NCBI GenBank assembly: GCA_009760855.2
Contig: WPIO01000076.1
Span: forward strand, 612,001 to 676,000
Source: Cristatella mucedo
Lineage: Eukaryota; Bryozoa; Phylactolaemata; Cristatellidae
Direction of reading: 5' to 3'
DNA length: 64,000 nt
The notes below the pieces were generated by a model, which was given only the letters and a program-made list of their open reading frames with translations, made no database searches and was not told where the DNA came from. The position numbers and the translations under genes were made by a program. This document shows, in pieces, positions 1 through 13,436 of this stretch; position 1 is the stretch's first letter; each line of letters starts with the position of its first letter.

Positions 1-2753
1 AGCTCGCTTTGGGCTCCAACCCACGGAGCCCTACGAACACTATACAACAACATATATATACGTGAGTGCGTGGGCGTGTGTGCGTGCGTGCGTGCGCGTG
101 TGTGTATGCATAGGCCCTAAAAGAACTTTAGTCTCTATTCAGGCGCTTCACAGGCTCACCATGTTTTTACAAACAGGAAGCAATCCAAGGCACCTGCTAA
201 CTAATGCAAGTTCTATGCTTTGGCAAACGTTTGTTGATCTGAAGTTTATAAAACACGGAAATATTCGAGGATATATCGTTGACTCCCAGGGTGCCTCAAT
301 TTTTTCCGTCAACATCTTATATAAATATATAAAAAAATATATATATAGGTACATTGTTAACGTGAAGTCCCACTATTCAGATATAAACGAGAAGCACCTT
401 AGATGCCAAATAAGGACCTTGAAGTTATATGTTGGCATCCAGGTTGCGTCTTGTGCGTTTACAGTTGTGATTGTCAAAGGCCAAAGGCCAATGCCCCCCT
501 CATTGAATTAATCAAGGCTTTGCGCAGATGGTGAGCTAACCTCTCCCGTTTTCCCTTTCTTGAACTCAATATGTCGGTCATCACGATATAAATTCATCAT
601 TGCATGAATGCATAGATGTATTAAACCCCTGGGTCTTAGCAAAGGGGTACGCTCTTTGCCTCACAAGGGGTGGGTTTGAGTCATGCAGAGGGCGATCCTT
701 TATTGCCTACTGCAAGGGGTGACATTTTTTCTCCGACAGCCACCACGCGTCGCTGTGAGGTGGCTTTCTCCGCATCAGAAAAAAACTATGTCATCGTTAT
801 CTGTCATGTTATCTGTCACGTTGCTATTTATTAGAGTTGTCACGAGTGCAATGTTTCTTCTTTAAAAGAGATATTTTATTGCAACCACAGATGCTGCTCG
901 ATCAGCAAGCAGTGGAGGATCCGTACCGTTGACATGGATGTACCAAGCATTCCAGTGTTCACTCTGCCACTACTCCCCCAAAGCCACGAAGTTTGAAGCG
1001 TTTCCTAGAGTGTTTTCCTTACCTGCTCCTCAAGGAAATAGACTTTGAGCAAGCTAGTGAAAGTACAGCTGGGGTTCGGGGTGCTCTGCTTGTGTATGAA
1101 TTTCTGAGCACTCATCGATCACCATGCCAGCATGCTTTAGTGCAATACGCTACAGCTCTCAATTACCTTACAATATTTATGCGAAAGCGCATCAATGTGG
1201 CTGCACGAAAGGTATGCAATGGACAGCCGAAAGCCTATGGTCGGCGTATTGGTTTTAGCAGCAGTCTGCCACAGTTGTACAGCAACACTCGCTCTTGTCA
1301 TGCCACACTTGACAAGGAACTAATCTTTTGAATGGAATGCCAAAAATATGTGGACTTCTTTCTATTGGGTCGCGAGCATCATCAAGCAAACTTCATATTC
1401 ATCAGAAAAATCTCTATCGACTATCCGAGTCATGGAGTTATCTTAGGGAAACTGTGAAGATCATGTCTCCGAAACACCGTCGGTTGGAACTAGTAGGTAG
1501 GCGAGACTTGTCATTGCTCTCGGAGGTCAGCATCCGACGCGTACACGACTTATTCTTCTTTCCGCTGGATCTTAGCGCAGGAGTAAGGTGATCGCACTTC
1601 AATACCCTGGTTGTTGGTACCAGCTCACCAACAGGCAAATGTATTCCAAGATATTCGGTATGCAATTTTCTGACATTCATGGTGAACGCTTTGATATCCA
1701 GGAGAGTTTCGGGGCTCCGCTGCCACTCATGAGGAGGGTACCTACTTTTTTTCTGTAGAAAATACCAAAGCTGTCTAGGTGCTCAGTCTACTCTCTTATC
1801 TGTCGCCCTTCCGAACGTCGTCACCCTCATATGCTGCTCACAGGAGGCCGATTACAGCTGCCACCTAATGCGAATTCATACACACAAACAGTCTATTAAT
1901 CATTGCTTTAAGCTGCTAAAGCTCGATATCAATGCACTGTAGCGAACTGGTCCGTACTCTCTGAGCTGAGCTGTTTCAGCAGCCCCAGACGCTTCGCGAT
2001 GCATCAGTAAAATCAACAAAATGAGTGTGACCAGCCTCATGTTTCGTCCACACAGTTGAATTGCTCAATTTTGAAAAAGAGCGACTACATTGATCTTCGA
2101 GGCGTACCCTTAGGGTCACGATTGAAGCCAAATCTCACTTATAAATGGCTGATGGTAAGCCTGTAAAAGCAGCAGTTTCCGAGCAGCCGGTCCCGAATAC
2201 GTCACTCCAGCACAACAATCCTGTCGCTGATATGTAAAGGCTGTTCAGAACTTGGGCCGGACCTGAGATACTGATAGCACATTAAGCTAAGTGGCACGCC
2301 GCAGTTGTGGCAGCGGCCAGCCTGACTCCGAGTAGCTTTTGCACATGATGCCTCCACGAAGTGGCTTTAGCATTTTTCTTTTTAGCGAAGTGCCAGCGCA
2401 GCAGCTGGCATCAACCATAATCGCGGATTAACGCATGATTTCCAGGATGCCCTCTCAAGTGAACACTTTTTTATAGTATAAGTAGGCCAGCTAAATGGAG
2501 CAAAGATATGTTTGCATTAAGCGGCTCTACAGCTACAGGGATGGAGGGGAGGGCGTGTACGGACACGGAAGTTTCAAGTTACTCTTTGAATTTTAAACAC
2601 ATCTGAATTAAATTTTTAAATTACGAGTATTATTTAAATGAGAATAATGTAGCTAAAATTTTGACTTGTTATCCGACGGCCTTCCTTGGGCGCTCTCCAC
2701 GCTCCTGTGCGGCTGTACCCGCGTGTAGTAGCGAAAGCATCTCTTGATGCGCT
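1..2753. other. Intergenic DNA upstream of RAMAC
   Basis: No gene is recognisable here; the short open frames show no family signature. A GT-rich stretch lies near 60-105. The bases at about 113-160 resemble the minus-strand 3' tail of LINE-A. A tRNA-like or SINE-like stretch with a degenerate B box lies near 630-700. The last 100 bases before the RAMAC start are more GC-rich and probably hold its promoter and 5' UTR, but no TATA box is visible. Confidence 0.5.
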
Positions 2754-2971
2754 ATGGCTGAGGCTGGTTCTGACGCGGATCTCTCGGCGCGGCTAGAGGC
2801 GTTGGATAAGATGTTTGCAAATAGGTACACGGAAGACGATCCTGAATTTTCTCAGCGAATGAAAATTCCGTTGGATCCTCCCCCTGTTCATTACAGTCAA
2901 GGGCAGAGTTCGTTCAAACGTCGGTTTGACGATAGACCCCGACAGCAAGACGGCAACAGTGGTTTCGGACG
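2754..2971 (+). CDS. RAMAC: RAMAC homologue, coding exon 1 (RNMT-activating mini protein)
   Basis: The exon encodes 72 codons plus two bases of a split arginine codon. The core reads MFANRYTEDDPEFSQRM followed by PLDPPP, which matches the conserved N-terminal domain of RAMAC (FAM103A1) that binds and activates the cap guanine-N7 methyltransferase RNMT. An arginine-rich segment with RRF and RPRQQ follows, corresponding to the RNA-binding region of the family. The sequence at 2,970-2,977 reads cg|GTTAGT, a plausible 5' splice site, while read-through gives unrelated residues. It acts in the nucleus in mRNA cap methylation (known for the family). The remainder of the protein is placed in the exon at 14,686 because phase and composition fit. 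Transcript evidence would settle the junction. Confidence 0.85.
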
Positions 2972-3093
2972 GTTAGTACGGCGCTCCGACAGATTACGCA
3001 TAGTTTTACGTGTATGCTAGAGCGTTCGGGTCGCTTTTTGCGTACTGTTCGTCCGAGGTTAACCTAACCGTGCTCAATTCACCGTGCCGTGGC

Positions 3094-3555
<462 letters not shown>

Positions 3556-4002
3556 CAGACACAGACAACAAGTCACCCAGAACGATACAACGAGCTTTGC
3601 TACAGAAGAAATTTGCTGTCAAGTAATGACGGACATGATTTGGGTATGCAGAGACGTCACTTCTCCGACAGCATCCTCTTTTATCGAGCAGTATGTGTCT
3701 GCTCACTTCTAGGCTATTCTGTCGGCTTGTTAATTATGGTGCAGCTGCTCAAATTTTCTCGGATTGCCTTCCCTGAGTCGGTAAGAACAGGGATTGAAGA
3801 TTGCAGGCTGGATTACTTCACGTGCTCCGACAGAAGGCAGGACGTACCGCTATTTCAGAATCATAATAAGTGAAGGCTCTCGGCCGATTGCTGGAGCCCA
3901 GTGCTTCCGGTCATCTCTTCTTTCTCGTGCTCCAGCTTACCTAGGTCTGAGCTGTAGCACAAGCAGCCCATTGGCTGCTTGCTTGACATCCAAGCGCTTG
4001 TG

Positions 4003-4227
4003 ATTCGTCCTTTGTGTGCTTATGCTTGTGCTGACACTGTTCGTGCTACCGCTAACCATATTTTACAGGTTGACACTAAGCATGTCACCTAACCATGCTA
4101 TACTTGTTGGCGTTGTGCATGCTACGACTAAAAATTTCATCATGCTTCCTTTATAGCAAATGTCAAGTGCTTAGAAAGTGATCAAGTTCTCTGAGGGTGC
4201 TATACAAATGTATTATTATTATATCTA
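4003..4227 (+). mobile_element. LINE-A 3' end fragment
   Basis: It carries the 3' UTR words seen in all LINE-A copies in the window: a gattcgtcctt motif, gctgacactgt repeats, a cttagaaag block, gttctctgagggtgc, and a terminal (ATT)n run at 4,211-4,222. It is 5' truncated and diverged. Confidence 0.75.
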
Positions 4228-4299
4228 GTCGAACTACTTCCCAATCAGGCCTGACATCGTACCACTTGCTCTTCTGACTCAAATCGTCCAATTGTGCCC

Positions 4300-4592
4300 C
4301 TGACAACCTAGTTCTTTGGAGACTGTGCCGTTCTTATGCCCCTAAAGCATTGAACTGTAATTCCGACTGACATCATGGCATCCCCTGACTAACAACATTT
4401 AAAAAGAAGCTACAATCCACATATTCTTCACAGCATTTTCAGGGTCAGTGTGAATTGTTCTTTGTGTGCTTAAGCATGCTGACACTGTGTATGCTATCGC
4501 TAAGCAATTGACATGCTTCTTTGACAACACATGTAGAGTGCCCAGAAAGAGATTTAGTTCTCTGAGGGTGCTATACAAATATCAAATTATTT
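4300..4592 (+). mobile_element. LINE-A 3' end fragment, second copy
   Basis: It starts in the C-terminal coding part (ctttggagactgtgccg) and runs through the 3' UTR to gttctctgagggtgctata. It sits in tandem just downstream of a similar fragment, which indicates two independent insertions or a duplication. Confidence 0.75.
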
Positions 4593-4760
4593 TGCTTCCT
4601 TGATATCGTGCTGGTCTTAGTATTGAGGTTATGTGATTTTATTTTACTGGAGTTGCAGATGAGGGTCGTATAACACAAGATGTGTACTGATTCCTGTGAA
4701 TCAGTATAGGTTTTAGGGTTTAGAGTATACTGATTCATGTGAATCACTATGCGTTGCACA

Positions 4761-4802
4761 ATGCTACTCGATGACGTCCAACTTGACGTCATTGAGTAGC
4801 AT
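4761..4802. repeat. Snap-back hairpin, 18-bp stem
   Basis: ATGCTACTCGATGACGTC at 4,761-4,778 is followed by a 6-base loop and its reverse complement at 4,785-4,802, with one mismatch. A pair of shorter inverted repeats built on actgattc/gaatcagt lies just upstream at 4,682-4,750. Confidence 0.85.
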
Positions 4803-6263
4803 CCATCGGTGCTTGTGAAGCCGTCAATGTACCAGCAGCACGGCTTTTCTTTGCTCTGCCATGCTGCATCGGTGGCCATCTGAACCTGAATCCGGCCTGC
4901 CTGTTTCAGATTCCATAGCAGATTTGATGGGTGTAAGCAGAGGCAGACCCTAGTTTTTTCACGTAGGGGCAAGACTCGCAAGTAATGAAAAATTAAAGCA
5001 CAAAATCATTTTATTTATTCGACACGAACTAAGCCATCGCCCATCGAGTGGCAGTAGGGCACGATTTTGTCGTTCGTGCCGGCCTGGTGGCAAAAGAATA
5101 GGGGGCTTGCTTTTCCCCTGACTTATACACATTGGCCGAAGACTGCAAAAGCAAATAGCAAAATGACTTTATGCTCCTTTATTTATAATATTATTCACTT
5201 ATATTACTGTCAGTATTAATTAGGAAAGTATCAACCTATATAATGTGAACGAGTCTGTCAGTGAGTCCATCTTTGAGTCCTTTCTAGTCCCGATACTCAA
5301 GTTCCTATGTCATGCCCATTTTGTGCCCTTGTGATATTTGTAGTACTACGATGGTGCAGTTAAAATAAGTGTCATGTAAGAAATTTCCGGGGAGATAATT
5401 TACTAATTTGCATATCTAGCTACACATGCACTCATAGTTGAAATTTAACATGGGATTTTATATATTGAATTATGGAATAGTTATGAGCAGGCTTTTGATC
5501 AGCTTGTTTTTTAATTATGCATGTAAACTCAGTGGAGATTCACTCAGTGGGACGGATAAAAATGAAGAGTCTGACAGGTACAGTCTGTCTTGGTGACGGT
5601 CTGCCGCTCGGTGAAACATTGCAGCTTAGCCTGTACAACTATGCATTTATATTCACGGTGTTTAATGTTAAAATATAATTTGCCCACGATTATTTGTGGG
5701 TGCAAGCTAGTTTATAGTTGAGTTGTGTTAATGCTTATAGCAACTGATTAATACCATGCCTCAGATGCTCCATCTATTGATCGGTAGTAATGGTAATTAC
5801 ATCAAATGATTGTTTATGCAATCGGTCCTCATTGGTGATCTGCTCCGGGCAGGTCAGGCTCGGATAGCGAGCGCTGGTATCTGAGGTCCTGCACAAAACG
5901 TTGCTCATTGTTGCTCATTGAGGGATACATGGGACACCCGAAAGTTCTTACATTGCCGTATTTGAATTGTACTACCAAGAACTGTCGTTCGAAAACCACC
6001 ACTTCTTTTTTCGAATCTTCCTGACACAACCAAACATGTTAATTTTGCAAGTTTGGACTGTGAAGTTTCTCGAACCAAGTAGTCAACCAATGTGGCAGCA
6101 TGCATAGTTTGCTGCATTTATTGCTTCCTCAGAATAATTCTACATTGCCTTAGTATTTTTTGGCCTCGATTTTGTAAAACTGCCAGGTTTCAGATTTGAG
6201 TTAATTCTCATGGTTCAGGGATTTTTCGGGCCATTGCTGTAGACGAGCCTGTAGGCTATCGGC

Positions 6264-6380
6264 TATATATATATATATATATATATATTATATTATATAT
6301 TTATACTATATTATATATTTATATTATATTATATTATTCATTAATTATTTAATTATATGTTATTATCTATTATATTATAT
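6264..6380. repeat. (TA)n and TATAT-rich low-complexity tract
   Basis: A pure (TA)n run at 6,264-6,288 is followed by imperfect TATTATAT repeats to about 6,380. Confidence 0.9.
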
Positions 6381-7137
6381 ATATTCGGCTATCATCCCTC
6401 TTGCAGCAGGCAAGAAAGAATTGTCCTTTGCAGGACTCGAACCTACGACTTGAGTCGTAAACTGCTAGCACCACACTCCCTGTGCTGAGACCCAGTTAGT
6501 GCAGTTATGCGCATGTCACCAGCTCGGCAGCTGCCCCGTGGCTAGCAAAGCTGAGCTTTGCCGGGCTTGTCAATCCACGATGATGTGGTGGCCTCGGTGC
6601 GCCGTGCTGGAGGAATAAACTCACTGGAGCTGGAATTGCATACGTTGTCAATCGGCTGTGTTAGCAATACACTGCTCAGTAGTACTAATGACGGCTGGTT
6701 GTGTGTGGAAAGCTAGGTTTTTCTTGGTCGTAAGCAGATAATTTAGGTCTGAAGTCCTTAATACATGGAATTGTCACAAACGCGATGTCACAACTGCCTT
6801 TGAAGTATTTTGGCTTCTCCACTCTTAACAAAGCAGGCCCTGATTTCGGCAATGTTCCAAACTGAAAGTAGGCCGACTTATAATGAAGGAAATATGATCG
6901 TCTAATGACAAGTCACTTTTGGAATAGTAGGCCTGTATTACTGGCAGATGTCACCGGAGTAGTACTAGCTAAACCAATCTTGAGAGGGTCGTATGTCTAC
7001 CAACTTTTGGATGACACGTGGTGGTTTGGCTATGAGTTATTAGATGAGTATTATCGTCGTTGAACTTCAATTAGCAGCCATAAATCTTATTGTAGATCAC
7101 TGCTTTGTGATTAGAAAAGTTTTGCTTGCTTGGCATT

Positions 7138-7225
7138 ATAATAATAATAATAATAATTATAAAAATGCACTTGATAAAGCGCCCTCTGAGAACTCAATCT
7201 CTTTCTAGGTGCTTTACATTTGGCT
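7138..7225 (-). mobile_element. LINE-A 3' tail fragment
   Basis: An (AAT)n run is followed by cttgataaagcgccctctg, agaactcaatctctttctag and gtgctttacattt. This is the reverse complement of the terminal hairpin and (ATT)n tail of LINE-A. It is strongly 5' truncated. Confidence 0.85.
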
Positions 7226-7270
7226 CCTTGCACCTTTGCTTAGCCAGAGGGTTGTCAAGATGTAATGAAC

Positions 7271-7314
7271 CTTAAAACATGATGCTAGGCTCGAGCCTAG
7301 CATCATGTTTTAAG
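7271..7314. repeat. Perfect 44-bp palindrome
   Basis: The two 22-base arms meet at ctc|gag (7,292/7,293) with no spacer and no mismatch. The outer ends are CTTAAAACATG and CATGTTTTAAG. It lies about 45 bp downstream of a LINE-A tail. No gene or known element explains it. Confidence 0.95.
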
Positions 7315-8779
7315 AAGCATCACCGTCTTTTAACTGGAACAGCAACCACTGTTTCGAACTATTGAGAGTACAAGCAGATGACCTGCTTTAAATGGTACTA
7401 CACTGTCCAAGCTAGGACAGATACATCCAGTCCATTATATCGGGCAGCACTACAATAGTATCAATGTTACTAAGAATTTTGCAGAAGTAAAGATAAAGTA
7501 ACCTCTTAAATCTGCATTTACCTGCAGAACTAATTCTGATACCAAAATTAAAGTTATTCGATAGCAATCTGTTATGTTCGAAGATCACAATCTTTTGGCA
7601 ACGTTGGACTGATTATATACTGATGGGCACTAGAACCTGAGGGACTGGAAGCATTTATTTCTCTATACTGGCTGGGTTCTGAGGTCGATGCCATTCTCAG
7701 GCTACCGGATGCAGTCACTCAAATGCACTTTAGGCTTGCTGGTTCTTGACTTGACAGAGATTCAGTGGCTTACAGGTGCCAATGTCTATAATGTTGGTCT
7801 TGCTTCTGGCTGTGCTAGAAAACGAATTCAATGGCAAGTTTACTGTAGATCCATTATGCCATGCCACCTCTCAACAAGTTGCATGGAAACATGGACGCTA
7901 AAAATAACCACTGATTGTGCAGTTTTTTGAAGTAAAAAGACGGCTTAACTTTCAGCAAGGTATGCTATGTAATTTGAGGTCTGAAAAGGAAAAAAGATTC
8001 TATGTAATTTACCGTATAGGCCCCTACCCCAAAATTTGGAGTCAGATAATGGAGGGGCGCTTATACATGGAAGGTTACTTATTTTCGCTTTACTATTGCG
8101 CAAAAAATGTACCTGCTTGAATACCACCCGGCAAAGATTAAATGGTCGCCTAAATGTGTTCGATAGCCAAGTAGCCAGAGAATATAGTCAGAGCTTTCAA
8201 GAAGAGTGGCATTTCAAATGCACCGGACAGAACGGAATATGTCACATTCTATGGGAGAGCGTTACTACGATTGCCTGTGATATGAACGAGTAAGATGAGA
8301 GGGTATCATCACTATTCCTGATGAAGAAGACAGTGATAGTGACATGAGTGATTATTATGAATCTTGATGTTGTTCAGTTCATTCAGTTATCGAATAAATA
8401 TATTTTTTCTAAAAAAATGGTTCAAAAATTAGGGAGGGGGCTTATACATGGTAAAATAGGGTATGTTGCCGGTGTTTTCTAAGAACATCAGCCATTTGCA
8501 ACCACCCCATATGCTTACATTGCTGCTATGGATGATAGCAGTTCTTAATAGCATCTCTTAATTTCGATGCATCATAAGCTTGGTCACCTCAAGGTTCAAT
8601 CACTGTCGATACTACAATAATTAATTAGTGACTATTACTACTAATTATTAACTATGAAGTATGAGCAATTTCGAAGTCATTGCCAGAATCTGTACAGCTT
8701 CAGGCTTCGCCATATCGTGAACATGCAAGCCTGAAGGGCACTTGGGCTCCTGCTCATGATTGCCTGCAATTGACCTCGA

Positions 8780-8810
8780 AGCCATGCAGTCTGCAAAGGA
8801 CTGCATGGCT
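8780..8810. repeat. Snap-back hairpin, 12-bp perfect stem
   Basis: AGCCATGCAGTC, a 7-base loop and GACTGCATGGCT form a perfect stem inside the RAMAC intron. Confidence 0.85.
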
Positions 8811-10517
8811 TGCATCTCCGAGTTAATGGCTCTTGACGATGTGGCAATAGCTGATATAGAAAACCTCCCTCCCGTTCCTTAAATGTTGTCAAAGAAAAAG
8901 GCTAGAAGTTTTACTCTAAAGCAGCTTAAAATCCAGAGTAAAATATAGTCGAGGAAATGAAGATATTCTATAGCAGCACTTCCCACGTCGATGAGTGCTG
9001 ATGTACGGTAGTTAAGAAGCAGCCTTAGTATCATATTTTATTCTGTTTGGGCATCAAAGATGCTGGCTCAGTGTAGTTTTGATATCAAAATTATTTCAAG
9101 TTATTTGCACGTTCAAAGGTCGTTTTACATCGAGTTTTACGAAGCTTAATATAAACATGGATGGACTGCTAACCTAATGTGTTGACATTTTTTTGTAATA
9201 GGTCCGGTTTGATTGTTAGATTACACGGAAACTTATATGCGACCCCAGAAACCAATAGTCACATAAGTGTATCCATTCCGACCCTTCAAGTAGCTTCCAT
9301 AGCTCTATTGGACAATCTGGAATATGAAGGGTTGCAGGATTACTCATTGTCTGATGTAACGATTTTGGCACAATACCCTCAGGCCATCGGAGTCCTATTA
9401 TATTTTAATTTCTGGAAGGAATAGTATTGGTTTAGTGTCATTTTGATGGTAAACCGATGGTAGCCTTTCAGGTGATCGCAACTATTCTCCACTCTATGGC
9501 CCCCTGTTTGTAGCCAGTATGGGCTGTGGGAGTGATGTAACAGCATCAGAGCTGTGTGCAGGTGTAAGCAATCAGAAACACGAGCCTTATTTAGCTGAGG
9601 GGCAGACTTTGACCTTCACGAACTTTGAACTGGTTTAGTCCATCAGGAGCCTGAAGGGATGTGCTCTACGGCTTGCTGTTCAGTGTTCCTCTTAACGTCG
9701 GTCCGAGGGCAGGGCCAGGGCTCATCGGCCCTAGCCTGCACCAAATCCCCGGCTCTATTCCTAAAGGCATCAATTTTTTGAAAAGCTAAACTCTGTGCCT
9801 GCAAGAAGGAGTTTGCACTTAATTTTTCTGTAGCTTGCTTTTTGTAGTCACTGCATGCCAATGCTGGCGAACAAGTAGTTCCTGTAATGCTTGGTGGCAG
9901 CCTAAGGGGGGGGGGAGGGTGTGGGGCCTTTAGCCCATATCTTCCAACGTGACCCGAAAGAAGAACACCTGAATGCTGGGTAGCACTTCCCTGGTGACTA
10001 CTAGCAGGTTTCCAATGACTAGAAAGATGCTCCACATGGCTTCTACATGCAGCAAAGTCAGGGTGGGTTTGAGCCCTGGGACTAACGATTCATCAGAATC
10101 TTTTAAGACTGGCCTTATGACCTGATAAGCAGGCGAGATCTGCACAGGTATCAAACGTAGCGGGTCACGTAAGTATTTTGACATCCAGGCATGTAATTCC
10201 TTGTTGCTCAATCCCGGCACTGCAGTACAGTCGAATGCACTGCAGTACAGGCGAATGAGGCAAACATATTTTCAAGGAACTGCAGTAGACACTGCTACAG
10301 TGCTCACTGCGCTGGCTTTCTGACGACGACTCACTGTTGTAATCAAATGATTGAAAATACTATGAGCGCTGTCGGTCAGAAGTAGTTTCGCCCCCAAGTC
10401 TTAGCCCATGGATAAGGTACTCACTCTTCACGACTTTGGTCGTAGGCTCGAGTCCTGTAGTGGTCGATCCTTTATTGACCACTGCATGCACTGGTGATAG
10501 CCTCCAAGGCTTTTTGC

Positions 10518-10678
<161 letters not shown>

Positions 10679-11794
10679 GCTGTTAAATCGCTTACCCTTG
10701 CTGCCTTATCTGTTGCCTAGCTTGAATTAGGAGACCGACTGTCTGTAAGACCTCTGCCATACAACTGCTCATCTGTTTTTACTCGATGAGAGCATTTTAA
10801 AGTAAGTGCGGCTTATATCGGGCCATTAGGGTGCAGACAGGAAAATAGGCCGTGGGACGGCACACTTTCAGCTAATGATCTTCAGGTCAAAGTTTAGCTC
10901 CACTTCTTGACTATTTGACTTGCTTCGTGGCCACGGGTTTGAAAACAATTTGAGAAAGTCAGTTAATGTATTAATGAGATTTAAATCTTTCCATTCACTT
11001 CTTTCAGCCATTTAATTTCTAATTGGTTACCTTCTGAGAGTCTGTAGCCACTTTCCCCAAGTGAGCTTATCCACCCTATGGGTGGCTGTGTACCAAGTTT
11101 TAAATCGGATTGGATTGAATAAATGCAATTGAATAAATGCATTTACTTAAATTTTCTCATTAAGGAGAGACAATGGCCGATTGGCTCTAAATTCGTGGTG
11201 GCATATAGGAATTTTTATTTCACTGCTTCCTCGAGGTGGACACTGCTGCGTAGCATGAGCAATAAGTTGTGTAGCTGCATGCCTCTTATGTTCATGTTAA
11301 ACTTACAATTGATCATGCAAGCAGGAACTGCGTTTGGAATATTTGTTCACACACCGTGCCGGCCGGTATCGAGCCCCAAGACATTTTGCTAACAATATTT
11401 CTGCATCTGATCTTCATGTCCACTGATAGCGCAGCATGGGTGCCCTACACTTTGATTCTTAACTCCCAAGGTTGACCGGACCTGTTCCCTTTTGCCATAC
11501 TGCTGCCAGGTAGCAAGTGTCGGCATATTGTGTGTAAAATTATAAAGTAATTCTCCTGTTGCCATCAGTATTAGAACCTCAAGGAGACTTGTCATTCAAA
11601 CACACTCACAGCTCGGGTGTCTTTCAACCATCAGCATATGGTTAGATATCTCCAAAGACAGGGGATGTGCGGTGGGATGTGTGGTGTCCTGCTAGTACTT
11701 GCTTCGGAAGTGAGCCACTGTAGTGACACGGTCTCAGCACGGGCTGTTAGGACTATTCATGCCAGCACCTATTTTCTGTGTGCAAGCTGCTGCA

Positions 11795-12350
11795 TAATAA
11801 CAATACGACATTTGCGTAGCACTCTTAAGAGAACTAAATCTCTTTCTAGACACTTAACACATGCTTCAGCGGAAGCATCTCTGTTGGTTAGATAAAAAAT
11901 GCGCCGTGACAGAACACTTAAGCACACGCGAGACAATTCACACTTGCGAATCAAAAGCCGCGAGGCGAGGGACATGTTGGTTATTTTAGCTTCTTTTTTG
12001 CTTTTTAGCTTCATGTTAAGTCTGATATGTCGTGACATCAGTCGGGAGTTCCTGGCTTTTGGAGCATACGAACTAAATGCACGGTCTTCGAAGGATTTGA
12101 GGTTGGTTCGAGGCACAGCTAAGCGACTTGAGTCAGATGAGCAAGTGGTGCGATGCCTAGCCTGAATAAGAAATATTTCGGATAGCTAGGCCAGGGCCTA
12201 GACACAGGGAAGTGCTCTAAAAGTTAGTGACGGATGTGCTGCTTGATGGGGAGCTAGTGAAGGCTGTGAGAAGTGATGTTACGTGGCATTTGAGCCTTTC
12301 GAGGCAGACAGAGGAGAGACCTAGCTGCAGAGTCTTGTATCAACTGATCA
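11795..12350 (-). mobile_element. LINE-A fragment, C-terminal coding part and 3' UTR
   Basis: Read on the minus strand it contains the diagnostic C-terminal LINE-A residues NLKSFEDRAFSSYAPKA and, before them, the 3' UTR and the tail hairpin near 11,815-11,860. The copy is rearranged internally and lacks the reverse-transcriptase core. It lies in the RAMAC intron, antisense to it. Confidence 0.8.
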
Positions 12351-12564
12351 GCTTCTTATTGCACGGGCGAGCGGCAGGAGGACCTGCTGATTGGCTGCTC
12401 CTCCTTTGCATCCTGCTCTGCTGCAGCTGCTGAAGGCAAGTGAGAATGGTTCTGCAGGTGACTGCTGTACCGCTGCAGCAGCTGCTGCTGCTTGTGGGCT
12501 GTCCGATGTCTCGACCGAGCTCTCTCGGTGACTCAGCTGATCTCAGAGGTCTCTTAAGAAAATA

Positions 12565-12690
12565 TAATTAATTCATTTGTATAGCGCCCTAAGAGAATTT
12601 AATCTCTGTTCAGGTGCTTCACATATGCCTCGGGGCTCGAGCCCACGACCTCAGCCTGACCTTAGTCGGGGCGAGCACCTTGGCCTTTGG
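12565..12690 (-). mobile_element. tRNA-like SINE with LINE-A tail
   Basis: On the minus strand a tRNA-like head with the B-box-like word gtgggctcgagcccc (near 12,630-12,648) is followed by a tail reading agagattaaattctctta and gggcgctatacaaatg. That tail is the LINE-A 3' end. A SINE mobilised by LINE-A would look like this; the inference rests on the shared tail. Confidence 0.65.
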
Positions 12691-13146
12691 ACCAAACCAG
12701 CGTCTAGCTGCCTGGGCCGTCTGTTCCCGGAACATGCTGCAAACAGTCTTTGGTGACCAGGTGGCTGCCCGTACTTGGATTATCTCAGAAATGATAGAAT
12801 GGTTTATATCAAAGGACCTTGTCATTGGAAGCTGTGCAGCATCTGAAGATGTCCCGTGCCGGCAGCTGCAAAAGCGTGCGATGGGGGTACTGCTTTGGCT
12901 AGACCCAGTAGCTTCCTCAGAATCCGACCAGCATCGTGCAGCCACGATCGCGTTCGTGCTTTTTTGTCCTCGGCTTGTGGAATACGCAGGGGCAGGGCAA
13001 TCCGTACTCCCGTTCGACTCCCATTCGGTTCCTACATCAACAGCAAGACTTACGGCTCGAGATCAGAGCTGCATGTGCACTAGCTTATGTATGTTTGCTT
13101 CGCCGAGCTTACCTAACTTTCGGTCAGCTCAGCGGTTGAGGCATAT

Positions 13147-13149
13147 ATG

Positions 13150-13211
<62 letters not shown>
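13147..13211. repeat. (TA)n microsatellite
   Basis: About 65 bp of TA dinucleotides, preceded by a short ATGT-rich lead. Confidence 0.95.
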
Positions 13212-13212
<1 letters not shown>

Positions 13213-13244
13213 CAAAGAGCGGGCAGGATAAAGGGAAGTGTGGG

Positions 13245-13436
13245 TGGCCGATATAATATATGATAATATAATTTGTGTAGCTTTGTAAGAGAACTTAATC
13301 TTTGTTCAGGCACTAGCTACACATACACCACATGGCTCGAGCACATGGCCCCGGTCATCAAATAGATTACCTTTGACATTAGCGCTTGTTAAAGGAGAGA
13401 GCACCTGTACCACCAAGTACAGGTGCTCTCTCCTTT
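13245..13436 (-). mobile_element. tRNA-like SINE with LINE-A tail, inverted head
   Basis: The minus strand reads from the hairpin at 13,391-13,436 through a tctgctcgagcc-type B box (near 13,340) into a LINE-A-like tail (gattaagttctctta). The head is duplicated in inverse orientation, forming the hairpin listed next. It is diverged. Confidence 0.55.

Noticed and set aside
62-511. 149-codon ORF at the window start
   Set aside because: It begins in a GT-rich repeat, crosses a LINE-A-like tail and has no conserved motif.
12630-12650. Possible functional tRNA genes at ctcgagccc words
   Set aside because: Only a B-box-like word is present; no acceptor or anticodon stem fits, and a LINE tail follows, so these are SINEs.
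12614-13231. 205-codon plus-strand ORF
   Set aside because: It begins in a SINE and ends in a (TA)n tract; the middle has no recognised domain.
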